A stretch of DNA of 62,188 bases from an uncultured Oscillospiraceae bacterium (GCA_944385035.1 CALWVV010000013.1:1-62188), one strand, 5' to 3'; shown: positions 10,505 through 19,343, counted from the stretch's first letter. The notes: generated by a model from the letters alone, not told the origin. Translations and numbers: made by a program.

Positions 10505-11821
10505 TTATTCGTACCGGTTATTGATGTTGGTGGTGATGTCCTTGATGATCTCCGCCTTCTCCGGGTCGGTTTTCACCAGGCTCTCGATGCGGGACAGGGA
10601 GTTGAGGACGGTACTGTGGTCCCGGTTGTCAAACTCCTTGCCGATGTCCTTGAGGGAAGTGCCCACCATCTGGCGGATGAGGTACATGGCGATCTGCCGG
10701 GCCAGGGAGATATCCTTGGAGCGGCCCTGGCCTCGGAGGGTGGCGGGCTCGATGTTATAGAACTTGCACACCTCGTCAATGATCACGTCGGCGGTGGGGA
10801 GGATGTCGGATTTCTCTTTAAAGATATCCTTCACCGCCCGGATGACGGTATTTTTGTCCAGAGAGTCGCCGATCAGGTCCTGATAGGCCATGATCTTGTT
10901 GACGGTGCCCTCCAGCTGCCGGACGTTGGCGGTAATGTTTTCGGCAATGAGCTGGATGAGAAAGTCGGGCAGCTCCATACCCATGCGGATGGCCTTGTTT
11001 TTGATGATGGCCATACGGGTCTCATAGTCGGGGCGCTGGATATCCGCCAGCAGACCCCACTCAAACCGGGTTTTCAGACGGTCCTCCAGACGGAGCATCT
11101 CTTTTGGGGGACGGTCGGAGGTAAAGACGATCTGCTTTTTCAGCTCATACAGGGTGTTGAAGGTATGGAACATCTCCTCCTGGGTGGAGTCGCGTCCGGC
11201 GATAAACTGTACGTCGTCCATGAGGAAGATATCCGCACCCCGGTACTTCTCCCGGAACTCCTGGTTGCGGCCCTCCCGGATGGCGTGGATGAGCTCGTTG
11301 GTGAAGGTATCGCCCTTGATGTAAACGACTTTATAGTCGGGACGGCGCTCATGGACCGTATGGGCAATGGCATAGAGAAGGTGGGTCTTGCCCAGGCCGG
11401 ACTCCCCGTAGATAAACAGGGGGTTATAGCTCTGCCCTGGGTTGTCGGCCACGGCCCGTGCGGCGGCATGGGCAAATTTGTTGGAGGAGCCCACTACAAA
11501 GCGGTCGAAGGTATATTCCTCCGTACCTGGGAGAAAATCACTTTGCTTTGGGGTCTCCTTGGCCGCATCCAATTCTCCCTCAGTCAGCACGATGACCTCA
11601 AAATCTGCGGAAAACAGCTCATGGAGCGCCTTTTGAATGGCGGGCAGATAGCGGGCGGCGATGATGTCCCGCTTAAAGCGGGTGGGGGAGTAGATGGTAA
11701 AGCTGGTTTCGTCCAAAGAGACGGCGACAGTGTCGTCAAACCAGGTGTTGATGGTGGTTTCGGTCATCTCATTTCGCATCAGGGAGACTACCTTATCCCA
11801 CACTTCCACAGTGGGGTTCAT
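10505..11821 (-). CDS. dnaA: Chromosomal replication initiator DnaA
   Basis: A 438-residue AAA+ initiator. The ATG at 11821 is preferred because AAGGAGGTCAATCC precedes it. Domain I begins NPTVEVWDKVVSLMRNEMTETTINTWF. The Walker A motif is GESGLGKTHLLYA, Walker B FLMDDVQFI, and the DNA-binding domain IV carries the signature around RDHSTVLN (residues 400-407). The residue that is histidine in most DnaA recognition helices (RDHTTVLHA) is asparagine here. That may relate to the TTTTCCACA-type boxes next door. Confidence 0.97.
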   Translation of the reverse strand: MNPTVEVWDKVVSLMRNEMTETTINTWFDDTVAVSLDETSFTIYSPTRFKRDIIAARYLPAIQKALHELFSADFEVIVLTEGELDAAKETPKQSDFLPGTEEYTFDRFVVGSSNKFAHAAARAVADNPGQSYNPLFIYGESGLGKTHLLYAIAHTVHERRPDYKVVYIKGDTFTNELIHAIREGRNQEFREKYRGADIFLMDDVQFIAGRDSTQEEMFHTFNTLYELKKQIVFTSDRPPKEMLRLEDRLKTRFEWGLLADIQRPDYETRMAIIKNKAIRMGMELPDFLIQLIAENITANVRQLEGTVNKIMAYQDLIGDSLDKNTVIRAVKDIFKEKSDILPTADVIIDEVCKFYNIEPATLRGQGRSKDISLARQIAMYLIRQMVGTSLKDIGKEFDNRDHSTVLNSLSRIESLVKTDPEKAEIIKDITTNINNRYE

Positions 11822-11953
11822 GGATTGACCTCCTTCATAGGACCCTGAGCCCATGGAGGGGGCGGCAGGGTGCATAAACTTTCAAAGCGCCTCCCCCGGC
11901 GCACCGGAGAAGGCGGCAGATAATCAAAAAAAACAGAAAAATCCACATCCATT

Positions 11954-11982
11954 ATTATACCAAAAACAGGGCTTCACCGCAA
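11954..11982 (-). promoter_or_regulatory. dnaA promoter
   Basis: On the minus strand TTGCGG (11977-11982) and a perfect TATAAT (11954-11959) are separated by 17 bp. The predicted start gives a leader of roughly 125 nt before dnaA, with a box-like AAATCCACA (11939-11947) just after the start point, where DnaA could autoregulate. Confidence 0.6.
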
Positions 11983-12118
11983 GGATTTCCCGCATTTTTT
12001 ATTTATAATGTATGGTCTTTTTTTGGCAGAAATTGTGGAGAGGGAAAAGGAGCGCTACAAGATATAGGGAACTATTCCAAAAAAAGAAAAAAACACTGGA
12101 AAATCAAAAAAAATCTAG

Positions 12119-12148
12119 TTGACACGGGGCGGTTTTATCCGCTATAAT
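12119..12148 (+). promoter_or_regulatory. Promoter of the rpmH-rnpA-yidD-yidC-jag operon
   Basis: Consensus TTGACA (12119-12124) and TATAAT (12143-12148) with an 18-bp spacer. It lies 150 bp before rpmH and is the strongest sigma-A-type promoter in the left part of the window. Confidence 0.8.
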
Positions 12149-12300
12149 GATGGACGTATCTTTTGAGGGAGGGCCGATTCTGCCCTTTTTCAGAAAGAGC
12201 GGGCTTTTGAAACAGAGCCCTGATACAGCAGACCGCAGCCCATCTGGGCTGTTGTTGGGCCGGGAGAGCCGGCTTGAAATCAAATGAGGAGGTGTCCCCC

Positions 12301-12435
12301 ATGCTTCGTACCTATCAGCCCAAGAAGCGCCAGCGTTCCAAGGAGCACGGCTTCCGCAAGCGTATGGCCACCCGCAACGGCCGCAAGGTGCTGGCTCGCC
12401 GCCGCGCCAAGGGCCGCGCCCGTCTGACTCACTAA
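12301..12435 (+). CDS. rpmH: Ribosomal protein bL34
   Basis: A 44-residue, very basic peptide reading [18 protein letters not shown] at its start and ending GRARLTH, the unmistakable L34 pattern. GAGGAGGTG precedes the ATG. It is the first gene of the rightward operon and sits divergent to dnaA as in nearly all bacteria. A 182-bp gap follows before rnpA, in which no other gene or clear terminator was seen. Confidence 0.97.
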   Translation: MLRTYQPKKRQRSKEHGFRKRMATRNGRKVLARRRAKGRARLTH

Positions 12436-12617
12436 TGATCTGGGCGTTTTTCGCCCGGTTCCTGTGAGACAGGCAAGACCGATCTCGGATGAGACGCGGT
12501 AAGAGGACACAATTCACATAGATGGCGCAAAAGGGGCGTGGGAGATATTCCCCCGCCCTATCTGTGCATACGCAGCTTTTTTCGAGTAACCACGGGAAGA
12601 TCCCCAGGAGGAAAGGC

Positions 12618-12971
12618 ATGAAACATACCGTTTCGCTGAAACAAAATCATGAATTCCGCCGGCTCTATCACAAGGGAAAAAGCGCGGTTTCTCCTTACTT
12701 TGCCATCTACTGCCGCAAAACCGGACGCTTGGAGAGCCGCCTGGGCATTACCACAGGGGTAAAGCTGGGCCACGCCGTCAAGCGTAATTTTGTCCGCCGC
12801 CGCATCCGGGAGCTGTACCGCACCAATGAGAGCAAATTCACCCCCGGCTATGACATTGTAGTGGTCGCCCGGACCAGGGCTATTTTTGCCCGCTACAGTG
12901 AGCTGGAGCGCAGCTTTCTTCAGCTGATGAAAAAGCTGGGCCTGACCCTTCCGGAGGAGGGAAAGGGATGA
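12618..12971 (+). CDS. rnpA: Ribonuclease P protein component
   Basis: A 117-residue basic protein that assists the P RNA in maturing tRNA 5' ends. The start at 12618 follows AGGAGGAAAGGC. The family signature is visible as [20 protein letters not shown], and the N-terminal [15 protein letters not shown] is typical. Its stop overlaps the yidD start by four bases. The P RNA gene itself is not in this window. Confidence 0.96.
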   Translation: MKHTVSLKQNHEFRRLYHKGKSAVSPYFAIYCRKTGRLESRLGITTGVKLGHAVKRNFVRRRIRELYRTNESKFTPGYDIVVVARTRAIFARYSELERSFLQLMKKLGLTLPEEGKG

Positions 12972-13186
12972 AGAGTCTTTTGTTGGCGCTCATTCGGTTT
13001 TATCAGCGTTATATCTCCCCTGCGCGCCCCCCGTGCTGCCGGTTTATTCCCACCTGCTCGGCCTATGCCCTGGAGGCGGTGGAAAAATACGGCGCGGCAA
13101 AGGGGGGCTGGTTGGCTGTGCGCAGAATTTTGCGCTGCCACCCATTTCACCGGCAGAAAACCGTGGAATATGATCCGGTTCCATAG
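12968..13186 (+). CDS. yidD: Membrane protein insertion efficiency factor YidD
   Basis: A 72-residue protein with the conserved cysteines of the family: [20 protein letters not shown] and later RILRCHPFH. YidD is a small membrane-associated helper for YidC-dependent insertion. It lies between rnpA and yidC, overlapping rnpA by four bases, the classic arrangement. Confidence 0.94.
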   Translation: MKSLLLALIRFYQRYISPARPPCCRFIPTCSAYALEAVEKYGAAKGGWLAVRRILRCHPFHRQKTVEYDPVP

Positions 13187-13223
13187 GAACTGCCCCAACT
13201 GATCAAATTGCGGAGGTAATGTT

Positions 13224-14717
13224 GTGGGTATTATTTTAGCACCCTTTGCCTGGCTGCTGCTGTTTTTCTACAATCTCTTTGACAACTACGGCCTGGCCCT
13301 GATCCTGTTTGCTATTGTCATTAAGCTCATTTTGTTCCCTGTGTCCCTCAAAACCAAGAAGAGCATGATTCAGACCACCATGCTCTCCGGAAAGATGCAG
13401 CAGCTGCAAAAGCAGTACGGCAAGGACCGGGAGCGCTATAATCTGGAGGTCCAGAAGCTCTATGAGCGGGAGAAGGTCAACCCCATGGGCGGCTGTCTCT
13501 GGTCCCTCATCCCCATGGTGGTCCTGATCGCCCTGTACGGCATCATCCGTGAGCCGCTGACCTATTTTATGAACCTGTCTATGGAGCAGATTCAGCTCCT
13601 GGCCGACCAGCTGGACTGGCAGACTGTGGCTGTGGCCAACGGCTGGATGAGTCAGGCTGCCATGGACAAGCTGGTGGAAAAAGTCGCCAGCGGAGGAGCT
13701 GCCCATATCTTTGAAAACGGCGCCTATAACCAGATGTATCTGGTTTCCCTGATCAATTCCAGCAACATCGAAAGCCTGAAGGCTGCTCTGAACGCCCAGT
13801 TTGCCGGGGCCGGAGACGGCCTGTTTGTGCTGAACTTCCAGTTCCTGGGTCTCGACCTGTCCAAAATCCCCAACTGGAATTTCTGGGCCGGTGGGATCAC
13901 CCTGGCTTCTGTGGGCCTGTTCATCCTGCCCCTGGTGTCCACGCTCATTTCCTTCCTGTCCATGAAGGTGTCCATGGCCACCAACCAAATGAACACCAAG
14001 CAGCCTCAGAACAAGCAGATGGAATCCACAAACAAGATGATGATGTGGATGATGCCTCTGATGTCCTTGTGGATCGGCTTTACGGTACCCGCCGGCCTGT
14101 CTGTGTACTGGATCACCCAGTATGTGGTGAACATGGGTCAGGAAGTCGTGTGTGCCAAGATGCTGAAAAAGGACTATGAGGCCGCCCGGCTTGCCGCAGA
14201 GAAGCGGGAGCAGGAGGAAAGAGAAGAGGAGAAGCGCCGCAAGGAGGAGGCCCGCCTGGAGCGTGCCCGCCGTCTGGAGGAAGAGAAGAAGAACCGGGGT
14301 AAAAAGAAGCCCGGCCAGAAGAAGGGTGAGCCCGACCAGGAGGGTGTCAACAAGGAGGACAGCCGGGAGGGCATCCGTGCCTATGCCCGCGGCCGCGCCT
14401 ATATCCCCAACCGGTTTGGCGCAGTGACTCCCTATACCGACCCCAACGATCTGATCCGGGCGCAGATGGAAGCTGCCGCCGCCGGCAAGACGAAGAAAAA
14501 GAAGGACAAGGCTGAAGAGAAGAAGGAAGAGCCCAAGCCCAAGACGGAGGACGTACAGGCTACCGCCGTGGCAGAGCAGCCCGTTCAGCCGGAAGAAACC
14601 AAGCCCGCGCCTGCTGAGGAAGAGAATACCCAGCCTGTGGAGATGGAAACCGTTGAGGTGGAAGTGGAGCAGGTCGAGGTAGAAGTGGACGAGGACGAGA
14701 AGAAGGAGGGCGAATGA
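13224..14717 (+). CDS. yidC: Membrane protein insertase YidC/OxaA type with long charged tail
   Basis: A 497-residue protein starting with GTG behind GGAGG (13213-13217). The insertase core covers roughly residues 1-310, with helices around 7-40, 95-115, 225-250 and 270-300. It lacks a lipobox. The hydrophilic-groove arginine of Firmicute homologues (IVRLLILP in B. subtilis) is lysine here (IVIKLILFP, K34). After residue ~315 comes a tail of about 180 residues: first lysine/arginine/glutamate-rich, then increasingly acidic and ending in a VEVE-rich repeat. Such tails can bind ribosomes, but this one is unusually long. The stop overlaps jag. Confidence 0.93.
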   Translation: MGIILAPFAWLLLFFYNLFDNYGLALILFAIVIKLILFPVSLKTKKSMIQTTMLSGKMQQLQKQYGKDRERYNLEVQKLYEREKVNPMGGCLWSLIPMVVLIALYGIIREPLTYFMNLSMEQIQLLADQLDWQTVAVANGWMSQAAMDKLVEKVASGGAAHIFENGAYNQMYLVSLINSSNIESLKAALNAQFAGAGDGLFVLNFQFLGLDLSKIPNWNFWAGGITLASVGLFILPLVSTLISFLSMKVSMATNQMNTKQPQNKQMESTNKMMMWMMPLMSLWIGFTVPAGLSVYWITQYVVNMGQEVVCAKMLKKDYEAARLAAEKREQEEREEEKRRKEEARLERARRLEEEKKNRGKKKPGQKKGEPDQEGVNKEDSREGIRAYARGRAYIPNRFGAVTPYTDPNDLIRAQMEAAAAGKTKKKKDKAEEKKEEPKPKTEDVQATAVAEQPVQPEETKPAPAEEENTQPVEMETVEVEVEQVEVEVDEDEKKEGE

Positions 14718-15703
14718 TGTTGAAATGGATTGAAACCACTGGCCGTTCCGAGGAGGATGCCATTTCCGCCGCCCTGTTTCAGCTGGGGTTGGACCGGGAC
14801 GACGTGTCCATCGAGGTCATCGAGCGGGCAAAGTCCGGCTTTTTGGGCTTTGGCAGCAATCCGGCCAAGGTTCGCGTGAGTTATGAGGAAGAAAATGGGG
14901 TTCCCTGTGCCAAGAAGCTGATTCTGGAGGAGCAGGAGCCCGTGGCCGCTCCCGCCGCTGCTCCCGTGGAGAAGAAGGCTGTGGTGGAGGAAACGGTGCT
15001 GCTGTCCGCTCCCCAGGAGAAGGCGGAAAGTTCCGCCGCCCCTGTGGAGGAGGAGACCATTCTGGCTGCCAAGCCCGGCATGAATCCCCCCAAGAGCAGC
15101 CGTCCCCGTGCAGAGCGCCGGGAGAAGCCCCGCCGCAGCAAGAGTGAGAATCATCTCCAGGAGGGGGATGAGGTCATCATCGGCAATGTGCCCAAGGCCG
15201 CTCCCGCCGCTCCGGTGCAGGTGACCCCCGCCGCCGAGGACGATGTCCGGGCTGCTCAGATCCGCACCTTCCTCACCGGCTTGATGGAGCATCTGAATGT
15301 GGAGGCTGAGCCTGAAATTTTTGTCACTGACGAGGGCAACTACAAGGTCATCCTTCAGGGCAAGGACCTGGGCGCCATCATTGGCCGCCGGGGTGAGACC
15401 CTGGACGCCATCCAGCAGCTGACCAGCTACTCCGTGAACCGGGGGCTGTCCAAGCGGGTGCGCATCCATGTGGATGCCGAAGGCTACCGGGCCAAGCGGG
15501 AGGAGTCCCTCCAGCGTCTGGCGGTGAAGGTGGCCGGGAAAGTGGTCAAGTACCGCAAGAACATGACCCTGGAACCCATGAACGCCTACGAGCGCCATGT
15601 GATCCACACCGCCCTTCAGGATTATCCCAACGTCACCACCTATTCCACCGGTGTGGAGCCCAACCGCCGCACCGTTGTGGCCTATGCGCCCGGCCAGAAG
15701 TAA
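14714..15703 (+). CDS. jag: RNA-binding protein Jag (KhpB/EloR)
   Basis: A 329-residue protein with the Jag_N domain (KWIETTGRSEEDAISAALFQ), a long Ala/Pro/Glu-rich linker (about residues 70-175), a KH domain with GAIIGRRGETLDAIQQL and a C-terminal R3H domain (RHVIHTALQDYPNVTTYSTG). Homologues bind RNA and link cell-wall growth to YidC and sporulation. The start overlaps the yidC stop (ATGATG); either ATG is possible. mnmE, mnmG and rsmG, which usually follow, are not here; rsmG is near 28 kb. Confidence 0.93.
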   Translation: MMLKWIETTGRSEEDAISAALFQLGLDRDDVSIEVIERAKSGFLGFGSNPAKVRVSYEEENGVPCAKKLILEEQEPVAAPAAAPVEKKAVVEETVLLSAPQEKAESSAAPVEEETILAAKPGMNPPKSSRPRAERREKPRRSKSENHLQEGDEVIIGNVPKAAPAAPVQVTPAAEDDVRAAQIRTFLTGLMEHLNVEAEPEIFVTDEGNYKVILQGKDLGAIIGRRGETLDAIQQLTSYSVNRGLSKRVRIHVDAEGYRAKREESLQRLAVKVAGKVVKYRKNMTLEPMNAYERHVIHTALQDYPNVTTYSTGVEPNRRTVVAYAPGQK

Positions 15704-15715
15704 ATGGCAGATCAC

Positions 15716-15747
15716 GCGGCGGGAGGAGTTCCTCCCGCCGCTTAGTT
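15716..15747 (+). terminator. Terminator after jag
   Basis: GCGGCGGGAGGA and TCCTCCCGCCGC form a 12-bp GC-rich stem with a very short loop (so the innermost pair opens). TTAGTTT follows. It ends the rpmH operon and lies 20 bp before the next gene's start. Confidence 0.65.
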
Positions 15748-15767
15748 TATATCCGGAGGTATCCGAC

Positions 15768-17081
15768 ATGACCCCCTTGTATGATGTGTTGAAGGACTAT
15801 GCCCAAAAAGATCCCGCCCGCTTTCATATGCCCGGCCACAAAGGGGTGTTTCTGCCCATTCCGGAGCTTCGGGAGGCGGCAGCGCTGGATGTGACGGAGA
15901 TCTCCTCCACCGGCAACCTCTATCAGCGGGGAGAGCCCTTTGATTCCGCCCAGCATCTGTGGGCCCAGCGCTTTGGCTTTGACTGCTGCCAGTTTTTGAC
16001 TGGGGGCTCCACCATGGGTATCCATACGGCCCTCTCCCTGTGCTGCCGCCCCGGAGATGAGGTGCTTGTGGACCGGAATTGCCACCGGGCGGTGTTCAAT
16101 GCCCTGGCCCTTTTGGACCTGGAGCCCGTCTACCTGGAACGGCCGTGGCTGGAGGAGGAGGGGATCATTGGCCACATGGAACCGGAATATGTGGAAAAAA
16201 TTCTGCATCAGCATCCAAATATCAAAACAGTCTGTATAACCTCGCCAACCTATGCCGGTGTGTTATCGGACGTTTTCCAAATTGGGCGGATTGTCCATGC
16301 ACATGGTGGAAAACTTTTTGTGGATGGAGCCCACGGGGCCCATCTGCCCTTTTTGGGTGTGGAAGCCTTTCAGGGAGCGGACCTGGTGGTAGTCTCCGCC
16401 CACAAGACTTTGCCCGCCATGGGGCAGACGGCACTGCTGTTTGTCAATGGGATGGACCAGGATCTGGTCCGCCTCCATGCCAGCATCTATGGAACTTCCA
16501 GCCCCTCCTACGTGCTCATGGCCAGCTTGGATGCCGCCCGGCAATGGCTGGAGGACGGGGGAGCGGAGGCCTACCGGAAGGCCGCCCGGCGCGTGGCCGC
16601 TCTCCGGGAACAGTATCCCTGCCTCCGGGATGGTCTGGTGCTGGACCCCACCCGGCTGACCCTCTGTGTGAAGGATGGGCCCGCCTTTGCCCGGATGCTG
16701 GAGCAGCGCAATGTCTACCCGGAGATGGAGGACGGAGGCCATGTGGTGCTGATCTGCACCCCCCAAGACCTGGAGGGGAATTTTGACCGGCTGGCGGAGG
16801 TGCTGGAGGAGCTGCGGTCCTTCCTGGGCCCCTGTCCGCCCCTGCCCGCGCCCCATCTGCCCCAGAGAGCCCTGTCCGTGCGTCAGGCCCTCTTTGCCCA
16901 AAGTGAAGTGCTCCCGCTGGAGGCGTGTGAGGGAAGGGTGGCCGCCTGCCAGATCGCGCCCTATCCCCCAGGTGTGCCGGTGGTTTCCCCCGGAGAGGTC
17001 ATTTCAAAAAAAGAACTGGCCTATTTTGCACAAATAGGATATAATGTAAAGTCAGAGGTAAGGGTTATAACCTCATTGTAA
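15768..17081 (+). CDS. Orn/Lys/Arg decarboxylase family (PLP-dependent, YaaO-like)
   Basis: A 437-residue PLP enzyme. It starts MTPLYDVLKDYAQKDPARFHMPGHKG, the family hallmark, with GGAGG 9 bases upstream. The cofactor lysine lies in VVSAHKTLPAMGQ, and the preceding DGAHGAHLPF contains the aspartate that contacts the pyridine ring. It should decarboxylate a basic amino acid, probably arginine or lysine, but the substrate cannot be told from sequence. In B. subtilis yaaO sits upstream of tmk-yaaQ-yaaR-holB-yaaT; here only yaaO-, holB- and yaaT-type genes remain. Confidence 0.9.
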   Translation: MTPLYDVLKDYAQKDPARFHMPGHKGVFLPIPELREAAALDVTEISSTGNLYQRGEPFDSAQHLWAQRFGFDCCQFLTGGSTMGIHTALSLCCRPGDEVLVDRNCHRAVFNALALLDLEPVYLERPWLEEEGIIGHMEPEYVEKILHQHPNIKTVCITSPTYAGVLSDVFQIGRIVHAHGGKLFVDGAHGAHLPFLGVEAFQGADLVVVSAHKTLPAMGQTALLFVNGMDQDLVRLHASIYGTSSPSYVLMASLDAARQWLEDGGAEAYRKAARRVAALREQYPCLRDGLVLDPTRLTLCVKDGPAFARMLEQRNVYPEMEDGGHVVLICTPQDLEGNFDRLAEVLEELRSFLGPCPPLPAPHLPQRALSVRQALFAQSEVLPLEACEGRVAACQIAPYPPGVPVVSPGEVISKKELAYFAQIGYNVKSEVRVITSL

Positions 17082-17105
17082 AACGGCAGAGCAGCGAGGA
17101 ATTTT

Positions 17106-18038
17106 ATGGAATTGTCGCAATTGGCGGGCAACCGCAGAATCAAAGATCAGCTCTCCCTTCGGGAGGAGGGCCGGGGATTGTCCCATGCCTATATCATCTG
17201 CGGCCCGGTTGGGTCAGGCCGCCATACGCTGGCCCGGCTGGTGAGCCAGGCTATGCTCTGTGAAGCCCCGGCATCCCACCGCCCCTGTGGAAGCTGCGGC
17301 CCCTGCAAAAAGGTACTGCGGGGCATCCATCCCGATGTGACCGTGATTTCCGGGCCGGGAGAGGGAAAACCCATTACCGTGGATCAGGTGCGCACGCTGC
17401 GTACCGACGCCTATATCCGTCCCAATGAGGGAAAGCGAAAGGTCTATTGGCTGGAACAGGCCGACCAGATGAATCCCTCCGCCCAAAATGCCATGCTGAA
17501 GCTGCTGGAGGAGGGACCCGCCTATGCCTCCTTTTTGCTGCTGGCTGGCAATGCGGGAGGACTGCTTCAGACCATACGCTCCCGGTGTGAGCAGCTGGCC
17601 CTGGCGCCTGTGCCCCCTGGAGAGTGTTTGTTGTGGCTGAAAGGCCGCTATCCGCAAAAGCCGGAGACGGAGCTGAAAAAGGCCGCCGAGGACTGCCAGG
17701 GAATTTTGGGCCGGGCCGTGGAGCGTTTGGAGGAAAACGGCCCCGGACCGGAGTGGAAAAGCCAGGCGCAGGCGTTGGCCCAGGCGTTGGAGCATGGAGA
17801 TGAGCTGGCGGTATTTCAAGCGTCCATGGCCCTGGACAAGGGCGGGCGGGAGGAAGTGACCGCCCTGCTGGATGCGCTGGAGGCCGCCCTGGGGGAGAAT
17901 ATTGCCAGAGGCGGGGACCGGCGGCGGCTGCTGAAGGCGGCAGAGCTGGTCAAACAGCTGAGGGGCGCCGCTCAGCTCAACGCAAATCCCGGCCAACTGG
18001 CGGGTTGGCTGTGTGCGGGAATGTTTCAAAACCCCTGA
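17106..18038 (+). CDS. holB: DNA polymerase III delta-prime-type clamp-loader subunit
   Basis: A 310-residue AAA+ protein. GPVGSGRHTLA replaces the usual Walker A GxxGxGKT, so the key lysine is arginine, compatible with a non-hydrolysing delta-prime role. A zinc module CGSCGPC follows, with a further upstream cysteine. The sensor region contains NAMLKLLEEGPAYASFLLLAG and IRSRCEQ. It loads the sliding clamp with DnaX and HolA. Only 24 bp separate it from the decarboxylase, and ricT follows after 36 bp, so the three are probably cotranscribed. Confidence 0.92.
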   Translation: MELSQLAGNRRIKDQLSLREEGRGLSHAYIICGPVGSGRHTLARLVSQAMLCEAPASHRPCGSCGPCKKVLRGIHPDVTVISGPGEGKPITVDQVRTLRTDAYIRPNEGKRKVYWLEQADQMNPSAQNAMLKLLEEGPAYASFLLLAGNAGGLLQTIRSRCEQLALAPVPPGECLLWLKGRYPQKPETELKKAAEDCQGILGRAVERLEENGPGPEWKSQAQALAQALEHGDELAVFQASMALDKGGREEVTALLDALEAALGENIARGGDRRRLLKAAELVKQLRGAAQLNANPGQLAGWLCAGMFQNP

Positions 18039-18074
18039 CGGGGAGCCCCTTTGTTTCATAAAGGAGACGTTCGG

Positions 18075-19283
18075 ATGATTGAAATTATCAGTGTCCGCTT
18101 CAAAAGCGGAGGAAAGCAATATTATTTTAATCCCAACGGGATTTCGTTCCAGGAGGGGGACGGGGTCATCGTAGAGACCACCCGCGGCCAGGAGTATGCC
18201 CAGTGTGTCCAGGGAAACACCATGATCGACGAGATCGAGCTTACCGCTCCTCTGCGCCCGGTGGTCCGCCTGGCCACACCGGAGGACGCCGACATGGTGG
18301 AAAAAAACAAGGAAAAGGAGAAAAAAGCCTTTTCCATTTGCCAGGAGAAGATTGCTGAGCATGGCCTTGATATGAAGCTGGTCAGCGCGGAATATAGCTT
18401 TGACGGCAGCAAGGTTCTGTTTTTCTTCACCTCCGAGGGGAGAGTGGACTTCCGTGCCCTGGTGAAGGACCTGGCCAGCGCCATCCATGCCCGCATTGAG
18501 CTGCGTCAGATCGGCGTGCGGGATGAGGCAAAGATGCTGGGCGGTCTGGGCATCTGCGGACGGCCCTTCTGCTGTTCTCAGTTTTTGGATGATTTTCAGC
18601 CTGTGTCCATTAAGATGGCCAAAACGCAGAACCTGTCCCTCAACCCCACAAAGATCTCCGGCACCTGCGGGCGGCTTATGTGCTGCTTAAAGTATGAGCA
18701 GGACGCCTATGAGGATCTGGTGAAAACTACTCCCAAGCAGGAGTCCTTTGTGGAGACCCCTGACGGCGCGGGTACGGTGTGCAGCGTCAATTTGCTGCGC
18801 CAGACGGTGCAGGTGCGGCTGGATTCCGCCCCTGAGTCCCCCAAGTGTTACCACAACTGCGAGCTGTGCGTCATTCGCAACGGAAAAGGAAAACGGCCGG
18901 AGGGCTATGTGGAGCCCCCCCTGTCTGAGCTGGCAAAGCTGCGCCGGGAGCCGGAGGAGAGAACCGTCCTCAATGAGGAGGAGCGCCTGTCTGCAGCTTT
19001 GGAGGCTGCCTTCCCCAGCCGGGAGGAGCCCCAGCAGAAGCAGGAAGTGGAAAACAAGGAGGAAGCGCCCCGCCGGCGCAATCGAAGCCGCCACCGCAAG
19101 CCCAAAACAGAGCTGGGAGAAGGGGCGCCTGTACAGGAACCGGCCCCGGCAAAGCAGCCTCAGCCCAAGCATCAGGAACCGGGCGGAGAGGCAAAAGAGG
19201 GGGAGCGCAAGCCCAACCGGCGCCGCCGCCGTCACCGTTCCAAGGGCAGCGGCGGGAAGGCCCCTGAGACCAAGAGTGAATAA
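18075..19283 (+). CDS. ricT: RicT/YaaT (PSP1-domain protein) with basic C-terminal tail
   Basis: The ATG at 18075, behind AAGGAG, gives 402 residues. The core (about 1-280) has the PSP1 domain and the conserved cysteine motifs GICGRPFCC and TCGRLMCCLKYE. These are the likely cluster-binding residues of the RicAFT (Y) complex, which in B. subtilis steers mRNA maturation and developmental choices. After residue ~285 a tail follows with glutamate/lysine-rich and strongly arginine-rich parts (RRRNRSRHRKPK, NRRRRRHRSKG). The tail is well beyond the B. subtilis length and suggests RNA binding. No ricA or ricF is seen here. Confidence 0.9.
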   Translation: MIEIISVRFKSGGKQYYFNPNGISFQEGDGVIVETTRGQEYAQCVQGNTMIDEIELTAPLRPVVRLATPEDADMVEKNKEKEKKAFSICQEKIAEHGLDMKLVSAEYSFDGSKVLFFFTSEGRVDFRALVKDLASAIHARIELRQIGVRDEAKMLGGLGICGRPFCCSQFLDDFQPVSIKMAKTQNLSLNPTKISGTCGRLMCCLKYEQDAYEDLVKTTPKQESFVETPDGAGTVCSVNLLRQTVQVRLDSAPESPKCYHNCELCVIRNGKGKRPEGYVEPPLSELAKLRREPEERTVLNEEERLSAALEAAFPSREEPQQKQEVENKEEAPRRRNRSRHRKPKTELGEGAPVQEPAPAKQPQPKHQEPGGEAKEGERKPNRRRRRHRSKGSGGKAPETKSE

Positions 19284-19287
19284 AACC

Positions 19288-19325
19288 GTGGGCCCCGGCG
19301 GGGGAGAGAATGCGCCGGGGCCCAC
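19288..19325 (+). terminator. Hairpin terminator after ricT
   Basis: GTGGGCCCCGGCG and CGCCGGGGCCCAC pair perfectly over 13 bp around a 12-nt loop. The following T-rich stretch (ATCATTT) is weak, so read-through into the AEC transporter is likely. Confidence 0.6.
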
Positions 19326-19343
19326 ATCATTTAGGGGAGAGTG

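Larger units (their letters stand above)
11822..12300. other. AT-rich dnaA-rpmH divergent intergenic region
   Basis: This 479-bp gap holds the divergent promoters of dnaA and rpmH. It has long A/T tracts between 11925 and 12120, in marked contrast to the GC-rich surroundings. One DnaA-box-like AAATCCACA occurs at 11939-11947. In B. subtilis the origin is split across dnaA in a similar way, so this may be the second half of a bipartite origin or its unwinding region. That role is inferred. Confidence 0.5.
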
